Assembly (NCBI RefSeq): GCF_002257695.2
Contig: NZ_CP155571.1
From: Sporomusa acidovorans
GTDB taxonomy: Bacteria; Bacillota; Negativicutes; Sporomusales; Sporomusaceae
Length of the DNA stretch: 64,000 bases
Direction: 5' to 3' (one strand)
In this document: one piece after another, positions 1 to 8,924 of the stretch
Layout: every line of letters starts with the position of its first letter
Numbering within the stretch: position 1 is the first letter of the stretch
The notes under the pieces: model-generated
Told to the model about the DNA's origin: nothing
Seen by the model: only the letters and a program-made list of their open reading frames with translations
Databases searched by the model: none
Program-made: the position numbers and the translations under genes

Positions 1-335
1 TTTGATATATGGTAGATACTATCGGTAGCCGGCATTTCTAATATCTGAGCTAATTCTCTCATTGCATTATGGTAAGCGATTGCTAATTCTTTGTCAACCC
101 TTACCGTTCTTTTCTTTTCCCCATATTCATCAACTGTGATAAAAGCATCTACCCGTCCGCGTAAAATACTGCTGGCAATTGTGCGACGGATCTTATCCTC
201 CAAGCTGCCTAAAGTCTTAGGCATCCGGATAACGATTTCATTATAGCGGTGGTTGACCGCTTTAATCTCAGCGACAATATGATAATTTAAGTCGATATAC
301 TCACCCCGGCCAAAACCGGTCATACTCTTGAGCAC
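1..335 (-). CDS. yicC: YicC/YloC family endoribonuclease, N-terminal part (cut by window edge)
   Basis: The N-terminal ~111 residues of a YicC/YloC family protein, a family of endoribonucleases involved in RNA turnover and stress adaptation. Seen: the signature opening LKSMTGFGRGEY, then EIKAVNHRY and RMPKTLGSLEDKIR, as in the family N-terminal domain. I chose the GTG start because an AAGGAAGG Shine-Dalgarno lies about 10 nt upstream and the family usually begins MLKSMTGFGR; an internal ATG four codons later is the alternative. The rest of the gene, including the C-terminal DUF1732 domain, lies beyond the left edge. In Firmicutes yicC usually precedes gmk and rpoZ, so those may follow off-window (inference). 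Confidence 0.93.
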   Translation of the reverse strand, partial: MLKSMTGFGRGEYIDLNYHIVAEIKAVNHRYNEIVIRMPKTLGSLEDKIRRTIASSILRGRVDAFITVDEYGEKKRTVRVDKELAIAYHNAMRELAQILEMPATDSIYHIS

Positions 336-440
336 GAACTTTGCACCTTCCTTTGCGTATGTTATTATTAGCGGATAACACGATTTTAACCGTAGATTTT
401 TTCATTTACTTCGCTTTGCTTATCCTAAATCCCTTTTCTA

Positions 441-474
441 TAAAAAAAATAAATGGAGATAATCTCCATTTATT
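441..474 (-). terminator. Rho-independent terminator after the secreted hypothetical gene
   Basis: A 12-bp stem (448-459 with 463-474) with a 3-nt loop, followed on the minus strand by a run of seven T. It lies 10 nt past the stop of the gene ending at 484 and separates it from yicC. Confidence 0.85.
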
Positions 475-483
475 GATAAAATT

Positions 484-1086
484 TTATTTAAAATTAGGTA
501 AATTGAAATAAAAACGGTGTTCTTGTTTATCTTTGGTTGTTACTGTCAAGATAATAGGGTTATCTAAATTTATTTCTTGTTCGCGAAAATAAAAATAGGA
601 GTAATTAATAAATTGGGGCTCCCCGGAAGGCCAGGATGTTTTGGCAGGAGCATTGATTAAAGAATGGTAAGGTCTAATTATTTTCTTGTCTTGCTTAATG
701 AAAACTCGCATACCATTACTAAAATTTTCACTATTACCGTTAATTGTTAAGCTAAACACCAGGCAACCGGCATAATCAGCCAGAATTTTTTCACTGTCGG
801 CAAGCTGGACTGATTGATTGTTTCTCGCTTTATCGCGAGCATCGTTGGCTAAGAGTAAAAACGGAGTGTACAAATAAGCCCTCTCTGTTTTAGCATTAAT
901 AACAGATGCCTGTTCTTCATAAGCAAGCCAAGGCTGAAGAAAATCGGTAAGGGCTAATTGCTTGTGTTTGGTGCCATACTCCTGCGCCTCCAGGATAACG
1001 TCCCTGTTTACTAAGGCGATTGCATTAGTTGACAAAGGAATAGACAGTAAGATGATTAAGCTGAGAATACCAGTAATGAGTTTCAT
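484..1086 (-). CDS. Secreted protein of unknown function, 200 aa
   Basis: I do not recognise a family. The start ATG at 1086 follows GGAGGTGTTGAG; an upstream in-frame ATG at 1140 has no Shine-Dalgarno. The protein opens with a clear signal peptide (KLITGILSLIILLSIPLS, cleavage probably after STNA, about residue 22). The mature part has an acidic and aromatic composition and one cysteine, so it is probably exported and soluble. The C-terminal half is rich in alternating hydrophobic residues (YFYFREQEINLDNPIILTV), suggesting beta structure. It appears to be its own transcription unit, with a terminator immediately downstream. Gene reality is well supported by signal peptide, Shine-Dalgarno and terminator; the function is unknown. 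Confidence 0.75.
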   Translation of the reverse strand: MKLITGILSLIILLSIPLSTNAIALVNRDVILEAQEYGTKHKQLALTDFLQPWLAYEEQASVINAKTERAYLYTPFLLLANDARDKARNNQSVQLADSEKILADYAGCLVFSLTINGNSENFSNGMRVFIKQDKKIIRPYHSLINAPAKTSWPSGEPQFINYSYFYFREQEINLDNPIILTVTTKDKQEHRFYFNLPNFK

Positions 1087-1177
1087 CTCAACACCTCCGC
1101 TGACAATATATCTTGCCGTATAAATATTAGGCGCAGGCATAAAAAATTCCTTTTTTTCTGAAATTAAAAATCAACTA

Positions 1178-1211
1178 ATAATAAGCGGCTCCATAAGAGC
1201 CGGCTTATTAT
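1178..1211. other. Intergenic hairpin
   Basis: Inverted repeat with arms 1178-1191 and 1197-1211, one bulged base and a 5-nt loop. T-tracts on either side are weak, so it may be a poor terminator or a processing/stability element between dapF and the secreted unknown. Confidence 0.5.
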
Positions 1212-1274
1212 GCATTATTAGCAATATAACCTTTCTGAGATAGTATGTAAGAACGACTAGGGCGTTGCTAGCAC

Positions 1275-1296
1275 CCTAAAAGGCTTGATACAAGCC
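1275..1296 (-). terminator. Probable terminator after dapF
   Basis: GGCTTG/CAAGCC hairpin (1282-1296) followed on the minus strand by TTTT, just past the dapF stop at 1308. The stem is short, so termination may be partial. Confidence 0.55.
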
Positions 1297-1307
1297 CCCG
1301 TCTTTTC

Positions 1308-2141
1308 TTATAGCAAATATTCGCCGCGAAACACTTCTACGGCCGGTCCTGATTTATAAATATGGTTATTGTCAGCCCACTCAATAAGAAGGTCACCACC
1401 GTCCAATTTAACCGTGGCTTGACGGTCAGTGTGCTTATTTAATACTGAGGCCACTAGCGCGGCACTGGCACCAGTACCACAGGCTTTGGTTATGCCGGCG
1501 CCCCGTTCCCATACCCGCATTCTAATTGTTTGGCGGTTAAGAACTTGGATAAATTCAACGTTAGTTTTTTTGGGAAACAAGGAATGTGTTTCAATTTTCG
1601 GTCCGATATGTGCTATATTGATTTTGCTTATATCGTTGACAAAAATGACGCAGTGCGGGTTCCCCATAGAAACACATGTGATAGTAAAAGTCTCTCCTTC
1701 TACTGTTAAAGGCATGTTTACTATTGGTTCTTCGTAACTACCAACAACCGGAATTTCAACCGGCCTTAATCTCGGTTCTCCCATATTTACTTTAACTGTT
1801 TGCAATACGCCATCTTTAAATACAAGTTCAGGGGTAATAATCCCCGCTAAGGTATCGAGCGTAATTACTGTTTTATTAATAAGACCATTTTCATAAAGAT
1901 AACGGGCGACACAGCGAGTGGCATTGCCGCACATATCGGCTTCGCTGCCGTCTGAGTTGAAAATGCGCATTTTAAAATCAGCAATCGCTGATGGCAGCAG
2001 CACAACAAGTCCATCAGCGCCGATTCCAAAGTTTCTGTCACAGATAGCCAGTGCCTGCTTTTGATAATCCGCAATATGTTCTTTCATGCCATTGACAATG
2101 ACAAAATCGTTGCCTAATCCATGCCATTTAGTAAACTGCAT
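1308..2141 (-). CDS. dapF: Diaminopimelate epimerase
   Basis: Converts LL- to meso-diaminopimelate in the lysine and peptidoglycan pathway; cytosolic. The 277-residue protein has both catalytic cysteines of the racemase pair: Cys71 in MCGNATRC and Cys221 in ACGTGAS. The N-terminus FTKWHGLGNDFV is typical. The ATG at 2141 is chosen because GGAGGG lies 7-12 nt upstream and family alignment starts at this methionine; a longer frame extends to 2201 but would overlap the upstream gene. The ATPase gene ends 34 bp upstream on the same strand, so the two are probably cotranscribed, although they share no obvious pathway. Confidence 0.97.
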   Translation of the reverse strand: MQFTKWHGLGNDFVIVNGMKEHIADYQKQALAICDRNFGIGADGLVVLLPSAIADFKMRIFNSDGSEADMCGNATRCVARYLYENGLINKTVITLDTLAGIITPELVFKDGVLQTVKVNMGEPRLRPVEIPVVGSYEEPIVNMPLTVEGETFTITCVSMGNPHCVIFVNDISKINIAHIGPKIETHSLFPKKTNVEFIQVLNRQTIRMRVWERGAGITKACGTGASAALVASVLNKHTDRQATVKLDGGDLLIEWADNNHIYKSGPAVEVFRGEYLL

Positions 2142-2175
2142 AGTTTTTTCCCTCCTGGTAGTAATATTGAAATTT

Positions 2176-4932
2176 TTATCGACTTTGGGGTATAACGGCA
2201 CGGCGGGACGGACGATGTCTGAATAAATGCTTAAAGGCGTTTAAGATCAGCGTCCACCCTGACACTAATATGATAAGGGTCCAGTGAAACCAAGATAAAG
2301 GTACAGTTGAAAAAATCGCGCTTAAGAAAGGTATGTACATTACGGAAAGTTGCATAATTGTTGAAAAGGTTACGGCGGCCAGCAAGAATAGATTTGTTGT
2401 AAATTTAAGTTCAAAGATGGTAACTGTCTCTGAGCGGCAATCAAATACATGAAACATTTGGCAGTATACCAAAGTAGCAAATGCTGCCGTACGGGCTAAT
2501 GCCAAATCGTTCTGTAGATAGTATATCACACTAAACACAAAAAGTGTGCTTAAACCAATTTGAATACCACGCCCGATAATTTTGCGGCTTAGTCCACGCG
2601 AAAAAATACTCTCTCCCGGAGGACGGGGCGGTTGTTGCATAATTGTGGGATAACTGGGGTCAACACCAAGCGCCATAGCCGGTAATCCGTCGGTGACAAG
2701 GTTGACCCAAAGAATTTGTACAGGTAAAAGGGGCATCGGCAACCCCAAAAGTGTTGCGAGAAACATAGTGAGTACTTCACCAATATTACAGGATAATAAG
2801 TAACGGATGAACTTGCGAATATTTTCGTAAATACCACGGCCTTCTTCAACAGCTGCCACAATTGTGGCAAAATTATCATCGGCCAAAACCATTGAGGAAG
2901 CTTCTTTAGTTACATCGGTGCCGGTAAGGCCCATCGCTACGCCGATATCGGCTTCTTTAATTGCGGGTGCATCATTAACACCATCACCAGTCATAGCAAC
3001 AATATGCCCCTGGCGCTTAAGCGCCCGCACAATCCGTAGCTTATGGGAAGGAGAAACACGAGCGTACACGGTAACCCGGTTAACGATAGCGTCAAGTTCC
3101 CTGTCGGTTAACGCATCCAATTCTTTACCTGTTAGGGCTTTATGCTGCTGTTCTTTATAGATACTCAACTCCTGGGCAATTGCAATTGCCGTATTTTTAT
3201 GGTCGCCGGTAATCATAATTGTTTTAATACCGGCTTCGCGACACATAGCGATTGAGGCTTTAACTTCTTCACGCGGTGGATCGATCATCCCGATCATACC
3301 GGCAAATATTAGATCATTCTCTAAAGACTCATCAGGAGTTTGTGCTTGAGCCGGTGTTAGTCGGCGGTAAGCGACTGCCAAAACTCGTAAGGCTTGTGAA
3401 GCCATTTGGTCATTTATACTATTTATACGCGAAATATGATCGGCGGTAAGTGATGTGGGTCCTGCTGCCGTCTGATAATAGCGGCATAATTCTAAAATAA
3501 CGTCAGGAGCGCCTTTAACATAAAGAATATTATTATTATTGGTATCACGATACACTACTGACATGCGGCGGCGTTCGGATTCAAACGGAATTTCAGCCAC
3601 TCGCTTTTGCTTCTTCTCAATCTCGGCCTGCCAAATACCCGCTTTAGCTGCGGCAACAATAATAGCGCCCTCAGTCGGGTCTCCTGCCACTGTCCAGTTG
3701 GGTTCACTTTTGTTTCGCCATATACCGGTAATTGCAATATTATTTTGTTTTATAACACTGTTATTACACAGGGCGCCTATTGTCAGGCATTGTTGTAAAG
3801 CTTTATCTTTAACTACATCAAAAGGTTGTTGATTGAGCAGGATATCACCTTTTATATCATACCCCGCACCGGTAATTTCATAATGATTGTTGTCAACAAA
3901 AACCTGACGTACCATCATGGCATTTTGCGTTAAAGTGCCAGTCTTATCAGAGCAGATGACTGTAGTACACCCCAGCGTTTCAACAGCCGGCAGCTTACGA
4001 ATGATAGCTCGTTGTTTAATCATCCGCTGCACTCCAAGCGCCAAAGCAACTGTGACTATTGCCGGCAGACCTTCGGGAATAGCGGCAACTGCCAAGCTTA
4101 TACCGGCCATACACATAAGAAACAAAGACTCGCCTTTTGCTACTCCGGTTATTACAACAACCAAACAAATAGTCAAACAACCCCAAACCAACCATTTTCC
4201 AAGATGGTCAAGACGCCGTTCGAGCGGCGTGGTTTCTTCCGCTGTGGCCTGTATCATACCTGCAATATGACCAACTTCTGTGCTCATGCCGGAAGCACAG
4301 ATAACGGCTTTTCCCCGTCCTTTGACTACGCTGGTACCTGCAAAGACCATATTTTTTCTGTCCCCTAAAGGTACGTCTTCGCTAAATTGACGGTCAGCAA
4401 CTTTACGAACCGGCAAGGATTCACCTGTTAAGGCAGCCTCTTCTATTTCTATGCTATGGACATCAATCAGGCGACCATCAGCTGAAAGTTTGTCACCGGT
4501 TTCAAGTACTAAAATATCGCCAGGTACAAGATCTCTGGCAGGAATTTGTTGAATCATCCCGTTTCTAATTACCCTAGCAGTAGGCGATGCCAGTTTTTTT
4601 AGGGCTGCTAGCGACTGTTCTGCCCGATATTCCTGGATAAAACCTAGTATAGCATTCATTAGTACAATAGTTAAAATAGTAATGGCATCGGCATATTCAC
4701 CCAAAAATGCAGATATCAGTGTGGCTCCCAATAAAACCAACACCATAAAATCCTGAAATTGTGCCACAAACTTTTTCCACCAGGCAGTTTTCTCTTTTTC
4801 CACTAATTCATTAAAGCCAAACTTTTCCAGTCTGGCTTTTGCTTCAGCAGAAGATAATCCGTCGACAAAGCTGGTTTGCCAGAATTGAACTACTTCATCT
4901 GACGTACGTGTATACCATTTTTCCTTATCCAT
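2176..4932 (-). CDS. Calcium-type cation-transporting P-type ATPase (P2A)
   Basis: A 918-residue membrane pump that exports a divalent cation, most likely Ca2+, at the cost of ATP. All P-type landmarks are present in order: N-terminal cation-ATPase domain, TGES (169-172, actuator), the M4 ion-site motif PEGLP (286-290) as in SERCA/PMR1 pumps, the phosphorylated aspartate in DKTGTLTQN (Asp329), KGAPD in the nucleotide domain, TGDH and the hinge TGDGVNDAP, then the C-terminal membrane bundle. PEGLP rather than CPC or CPH argues against heavy-metal P1B pumps. The start ATG follows GAGGTGG. dapF follows 34 bp downstream; rqcH diverges from the other side. Mn2+ is an alternative substrate. Confidence 0.93.
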   Translation of the reverse strand: MDKEKWYTRTSDEVVQFWQTSFVDGLSSAEAKARLEKFGFNELVEKEKTAWWKKFVAQFQDFMVLVLLGATLISAFLGEYADAITILTIVLMNAILGFIQEYRAEQSLAALKKLASPTARVIRNGMIQQIPARDLVPGDILVLETGDKLSADGRLIDVHSIEIEEAALTGESLPVRKVADRQFSEDVPLGDRKNMVFAGTSVVKGRGKAVICASGMSTEVGHIAGMIQATAEETTPLERRLDHLGKWLVWGCLTICLVVVITGVAKGESLFLMCMAGISLAVAAIPEGLPAIVTVALALGVQRMIKQRAIIRKLPAVETLGCTTVICSDKTGTLTQNAMMVRQVFVDNNHYEITGAGYDIKGDILLNQQPFDVVKDKALQQCLTIGALCNNSVIKQNNIAITGIWRNKSEPNWTVAGDPTEGAIIVAAAKAGIWQAEIEKKQKRVAEIPFESERRRMSVVYRDTNNNNILYVKGAPDVILELCRYYQTAAGPTSLTADHISRINSINDQMASQALRVLAVAYRRLTPAQAQTPDESLENDLIFAGMIGMIDPPREEVKASIAMCREAGIKTIMITGDHKNTAIAIAQELSIYKEQQHKALTGKELDALTDRELDAIVNRVTVYARVSPSHKLRIVRALKRQGHIVAMTGDGVNDAPAIKEADIGVAMGLTGTDVTKEASSMVLADDNFATIVAAVEEGRGIYENIRKFIRYLLSCNIGEVLTMFLATLLGLPMPLLPVQILWVNLVTDGLPAMALGVDPSYPTIMQQPPRPPGESIFSRGLSRKIIGRGIQIGLSTLFVFSVIYYLQNDLALARTAAFATLVYCQMFHVFDCRSETVTIFELKFTTNLFLLAAVTFSTIMQLSVMYIPFLSAIFSTVPLSWFHWTLIILVSGWTLILNAFKHLFRHRPSRRAVIPQSR

Positions 4933-5004
4933 GCAGCCACCTCGCTACCATGTGTTTTGCTATATTAATCATAGTATTCTGGCGGCTGTAAAATTAGACC
5001 GGGT

Positions 5005-5034
5005 TTGACCGTTTATTGCGATGAGTGTTATACT
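5005..5034 (+). promoter_or_regulatory. Sigma-A-like promoter of rqcH
   Basis: TTGACC (5005-5010), an 18-bp spacer and TATACT (5029-5034), about 45 bp before the rqcH start and divergent from the P-type ATPase gene. Confidence 0.65.
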
Positions 5035-5079
5035 ATTGGCAAATTGTTACACGTTTTGTTAACTGGCGGAGGTTACATT

Positions 5080-6843
5080 ATGAATATTGATGGATTGTCG
5101 CTTGCACCGCTTGTAGGTGAACTTAATGCAGCATTGACTGGCGGGCGCATTGATAAAGTATTTCAACCTGATCCTTTTTCGCTTTTGTTATGGGTGCGCC
5201 AGCCAGGAGAAACGCTGCGTTTTCTTCTTTCAGCAAACCCGGAACGACCTAAATTGTTTATCACGACGGAAATCCCGGAAAATCCGGCTGTAGCTCCTAG
5301 TTTTTGTATGCTGCTCAGAAAGCATCTGGAAGATGGGCGGATTGCCAGCATTGAACAGCACAGCCTTGACCGTATAATCAATATTAATATTGATGTGCGT
5401 GGTGAACGCGGTTTAATCTATACGAAACGCTTAGTTATTGAAATAATGGGGAAATACAGCAATATTATTTTGCTTCAGGACAACACGATAATTGATGCCA
5501 TCAAGAGAGTGAGTGCTCATGTAAGCCGCCATCGTCAGGTTTTGCCTGGTAAAGAGTATCTTTATCCACCAGGGCAAGATCGCTTGAGTATCTTAAAGAC
5601 TGATTCTGAGGAGTTTTGCAGGCAAGTAATGGCCTCGTCTGCCGCTTTCCTCAGTAAAGCTATTATTGCAACCGGAATTGGCATTGGTCCGCTAACTGCA
5701 AAAGAAATTGCCTGGCGGGGCGGGTTTTCTCCAGATATCAGTATAAACAATCTTGATATCTCCGATCTAGAAGCATTAAGTGAAGCAGTTGCCAGTATTG
5801 CCAGGCAGATAAAAGGCGGTTCCCCTACCCCCACTGTTGTGGTTGAGGGAGAAAATAAGCCACTGGCGATTGCCGCGTTTATTCCTGAACATCTTAGTCA
5901 GTATAATCTTCATCAATTTCCCACAATGAGTGCTGCTGTCGACTTTTTTGATAAATTTAAAGGGCGTCCGGCATTACCGGCAAAAGACCTGTTGACGAAA
6001 TTGGTTTCAGCAGAATTAGCAAAGTTGACCCGCAAACAAGCCGTGCTAGCCGATGAATTATCGCAAGCTGAACATGCTGACGAATATAGAAAATGCGGAG
6101 ATATTATCATGGCTAATCTGTATGCTGTCACTCCTGGCTCTGACAAACAGACGTTAGTGGACATCTACAGTGAGATGGATGAACCGCAAGAGGTTACCAT
6201 TACCCTAAACCCTGCATTATCACCCGTTGAAAATGCGCAGCAATATTATACGAAATACAATAAGGCCAAGCGGGCTGAAGAGCATTTAGCAAGTCAGCTT
6301 AAAGAATGTCAGGACGACATTCTTTATTTAGAAAGCATTACAGTAGCCTTGTTCCATGCCCATGTAAGTGCGGAAATTAACGAAATTCGCCAGGAACTAA
6401 TTACAGCCGGATATATAAAAACAGCCGACAAACGACATTTGCCAGCGGTTTCCATACAACCACTTTCCGGGCGTACTAGTGACGGTTTTACCGTTATTAT
6501 CGGTAAAAATAATCGACAAAATGACACAGTTACTTTTAAACAGGCTCGCCCTGATGATATTTGGCTGCACACAAAAGATATTCCTGGTTCCCATGTTATT
6601 CTTCGCAGTGAAAACCGTGAGGTTTCGCCCCAGGCAATTAAAGAGGCCGCGCTGTTAGCCGCATACTACAGCAAAAGTCGGCAATCAGCCAATGTACCCG
6701 TTGATTATACCAAACGCCGTTATGTACGCAAACCTGCAGGAACTAAACCGGGGTTTGTTATTTACGATCATCAAAACACGATTTATGTTACCCCGGAAGA
6801 GACATTCATTTCAAGGTTTCTTAATTCTCAACAAGTTCCTTGA
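5080..6843 (+). CDS. rqcH: Ribosome quality control factor RqcH (NFACT family)
   Basis: A 587-residue NEMF/RqcH (NFACT) protein, formerly called fibronectin-binding protein. RqcH binds stalled 50S-peptidyl-tRNA and recruits tRNA-Ala to add C-terminal alanine tails that mark nascent chains for degradation. Seen: NFACT-N at the N-terminus, the Asp97-Arg98 pair in SLDRI that in Bacillus subtilis RqcH is needed for tRNA recruitment, a central helical/coiled-coil part, and the C-terminal NFACT-R domain with DDIWLHTKDIPGSHV. The ATG at 5080 follows GGAGG by 7 nt. The 3' end overlaps convergent pyrR by 23 bp. ylmH (RqcP2 in B. subtilis), at 14.6 kb, could act in the same pathway. Confidence 0.95.
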   Translation: MNIDGLSLAPLVGELNAALTGGRIDKVFQPDPFSLLLWVRQPGETLRFLLSANPERPKLFITTEIPENPAVAPSFCMLLRKHLEDGRIASIEQHSLDRIININIDVRGERGLIYTKRLVIEIMGKYSNIILLQDNTIIDAIKRVSAHVSRHRQVLPGKEYLYPPGQDRLSILKTDSEEFCRQVMASSAAFLSKAIIATGIGIGPLTAKEIAWRGGFSPDISINNLDISDLEALSEAVASIARQIKGGSPTPTVVVEGENKPLAIAAFIPEHLSQYNLHQFPTMSAAVDFFDKFKGRPALPAKDLLTKLVSAELAKLTRKQAVLADELSQAEHADEYRKCGDIIMANLYAVTPGSDKQTLVDIYSEMDEPQEVTITLNPALSPVENAQQYYTKYNKAKRAEEHLASQLKECQDDILYLESITVALFHAHVSAEINEIRQELITAGYIKTADKRHLPAVSIQPLSGRTSDGFTVIIGKNNRQNDTVTFKQARPDDIWLHTKDIPGSHVILRSENREVSPQAIKEAALLAAYYSKSRQSANVPVDYTKRRYVRKPAGTKPGFVIYDHQNTIYVTPEETFISRFLNSQQVP

Positions 6844-7384
6844 TGACAACCTGTTCATTGTTATCTGTTGAAGTCAGCTGTACGCTGACTATTTCTTTGC
6901 GTGAAGTCGGTACATTTTTACCGACATAGTCAGCTCTAACGGGAAGCTCACGATGACCACGATCAATGAGTACAGCCAACTGAATGGCTGATGGCCGGCC
7001 AATATCAATGATGGCATCAAGCGCCGCCCGTACTGTGCGTCCAGTAAACAACACGTCGTCAATAAGCACAACCTTCTTATCGTTAATAGAAAATGGGATA
7101 AGTGTTTCATGAACAATGGGTTGATACGCTAACGTGGATAAGTCATCCCGATATAAAGTAATATCAAGCACGCCGACAGGCAAATCAACTCCTTCGATTC
7201 GCTTGATTTCCTCCGCTATTCGCTTAGCCAGCGGAACACCGCGTGTCCTGATGCCGACAAGTACTACATCGCTGACTCCTTTGTTGCGTTCAACAATTTC
7301 ATGAGATACCCGGGTTAAGGCACGTTTAATGGCTTGTGCATCCATGATGGTCGCTTTATCTACCATATTAACTAGTTTTGCCAT
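6821..7384 (-). CDS. pyrR: PyrR, pyrimidine operon attenuator / uracil phosphoribosyltransferase
   Basis: A 187-residue PyrR homologue. In Firmicutes PyrR binds UMP/UTP and the pyr mRNA leader to cause attenuation, and has weak uracil phosphoribosyltransferase activity. Seen: the PRPP-binding signature VVLIDDVLFTGRTVRAAL, ITLYRDDL and DRGHRELP, all close to B. subtilis PyrR. ATG 7384 sits 7 nt after GAGGAG, which itself overlaps the end of the rluD-like gene; the B. subtilis protein aligns from the methionine six residues later. No pyrimidine genes or PyrR-binding leader are visible here, so its targets must lie elsewhere. Last gene of the lspA-rluD-pyrR group; overlaps rqcH tail-to-tail. Confidence 0.95.
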   Translation of the reverse strand: MAKLVNMVDKATIMDAQAIKRALTRVSHEIVERNKGVSDVVLVGIRTRGVPLAKRIAEEIKRIEGVDLPVGVLDITLYRDDLSTLAYQPIVHETLIPFSINDKKVVLIDDVLFTGRTVRAALDAIIDIGRPSAIQLAVLIDRGHRELPVRADYVGKNVPTSRKEIVSVQLTSTDNNEQVVIKELVEN

Positions 7385-7388
7385 ACAT

Positions 7389-8342
7389 TTATATCTCCTC
7401 TCTTTTCATTGCCTGTAATTGTTTGAGTATGTCAGCCATATCTGATGGCATTGGCGTAGTAAACAACATATCTTGTTTCGTCACCGGATGTTTTAACGAC
7501 AGTTCTGCCGAATGCAGGGCTTGGCCTTTTATGGTAAAATGCTTTTTTTCGGGACCGTATTTGGGATCGCCAACAACAGGGTGGCCGATATATTGCATGT
7601 GAACTCTGATTTGATGAGTGCGACCTGTTTGTAATTTGCACTCGACCAATGTAAAATTGGTAAATCTCCCAACAACGCAAAAGCGAGTTATTGCTTGTTT
7701 ACTATGTTCGAACGTAACGGCCATTTTTTTGCGATCTGATGGATGCCGGCCAATGGGGGCATTAATTATTCCCTGTTCTTCCGCAATATTGCCATGAACA
7801 ATAGCAATATATTTGCGGCTTGCTGTACGATTTTTAATTTGTTCAGCTAAGTTAAGATGGGCATAGTCATTCTTAGCGGCGACCATAACGCCAGAAGTAT
7901 CCTTATCTAAGCGGTGTACGATACCTGGCCGAATTTCACCGTTTATTCCTGAAAGATCCCGACAATGCTCAAGTAATGCATTGACCAGCGTGCCCTGGTA
8001 ATTGCCGGCGGCGGGGTGAACAACCATGCCGCGTGGTTTATTAATAACAATTATGTCAGAATCTTCATAAAGAATGTCAAGCGGAATATATTCTGGTAAA
8101 ATTTCAACTGGTTTTGCCGCAGGAAAAATTATAATTACACTATCCTTAGCTTGGACTTTATAGTTTGCTTTGGCCGTTTTGCTATTTACTGTTACCAGAC
8201 CATCCGCAATAAGCTTTTGTATATGTGAACGTGACAATTCAGTAAATTGGTTTGTTAGCAATACATCAAGCCGAAGGCCCTGTTCTGCTGCTGCGACTTC
8301 AACTATTGATGTGATAGTGTCGTTATTTTGATTTTGCTCCAC
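7389..8342 (-). CDS. RluA/RluD-family 23S rRNA pseudouridine synthase
   Basis: A 317-residue pseudouridine synthase. It has an N-terminal S4 RNA-binding domain (about residues 18-80, RLDVLLTNQFTELSRSHIQKLI) and the RluA-family catalytic domain with the active-site aspartate in HRLDKDTSG and the motif INKPRGMVVHP. Family members modify uridines in 23S rRNA helix 69 (RluD) or elsewhere; which site this one modifies cannot be told. It lies 9 bp after lspA and 4 bp before pyrR, the same order as B. subtilis lspA-ylyB-pyrR, so the genes are almost certainly cotranscribed. Confidence 0.93.
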   Translation of the reverse strand: MEQNQNNDTITSIVEVAAAEQGLRLDVLLTNQFTELSRSHIQKLIADGLVTVNSKTAKANYKVQAKDSVIIIFPAAKPVEILPEYIPLDILYEDSDIIVINKPRGMVVHPAAGNYQGTLVNALLEHCRDLSGINGEIRPGIVHRLDKDTSGVMVAAKNDYAHLNLAEQIKNRTASRKYIAIVHGNIAEEQGIINAPIGRHPSDRKKMAVTFEHSKQAITRFCVVGRFTNFTLVECKLQTGRTHQIRVHMQYIGHPVVGDPKYGPEKKHFTIKGQALHSAELSLKHPVTKQDMLFTTPMPSDMADILKQLQAMKREEI

Positions 8343-8351
8343 AGTATCCTC

Positions 8352-8822
8352 CTATCTTGAGCTTTCTTGATCTTCGGTCGGAAAGGACATAAAAACGAGG
8401 GTATATATGACACAGCCAACACCAGTTACAATCGCCATATCGGCTAAGTTAAATACCGGCCAAATACGAAAGTCTAAAAAATCTATTACATAGCCGGTTT
8501 GCACACGGTCAATAACATTGCCAATCGCTCCACCGGCAAGCAAACTTAACCCTAACCGCATAAGCATAAATTTTTTGGGAATGTGTTTAAAAAAATAAAA
8601 GGCAAGCCCCAACATAAACAATGCAATAACAATGAAAAATACGCGCTGATTTTCTAAAATGCCAAAGGCAGCTCCAGGATTTAATACATAAGTGATATGA
8701 AAAATCCCGTCAATCACGGGTATAGACATACCTGGGAGCATATGGGCTTGAATATACTGTTTCAACCACTGGTCAAGGATGACAACTACTGCAGCAATGG
8801 TTGCTAATAATGATATCGGCAC
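8352..8822 (-). CDS. lspA: Lipoprotein signal peptidase II
   Basis: Inner-membrane aspartyl protease that cleaves signal peptides of diacylglyceryl-modified prolipoproteins. 156 residues with four predicted membrane helices. The catalytic pair is visible: Asp105 in GNVIDR and Asp128 in FNLADMAI, and the conserved NPGAAFG lies in the first periplasmic loop. The binding lipoprotein at 17.5 kb would be a substrate. First gene of the lspA-rluD-pyrR unit. Confidence 0.97.
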   Translation of the reverse strand: MPISLLATIAAVVVILDQWLKQYIQAHMLPGMSIPVIDGIFHITYVLNPGAAFGILENQRVFFIVIALFMLGLAFYFFKHIPKKFMLMRLGLSLLAGGAIGNVIDRVQTGYVIDFLDFRIWPVFNLADMAIVTGVGCVIYTLVFMSFPTEDQESSR

Positions 8823-8885
8823 CAGTCTTCTCTCCTATCCTGATCTATTATATAAGCTATATAACATGATACCGGAATTTTTACC

Positions 8886-8918
8886 AAACGTAAAGCGGCA
8901 CAACATGAATTGCTGCGC
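8886..8918 (-). terminator. Weak hairpin after the TVP38 gene
   Basis: About 10 bp of stem including G-U pairs, formed 7 nt past the stop at 8925 on the minus strand. No strong T-tract follows, so this is only a possible terminator. Confidence 0.35.
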
Positions 8919-8924
8919 CGTTAC

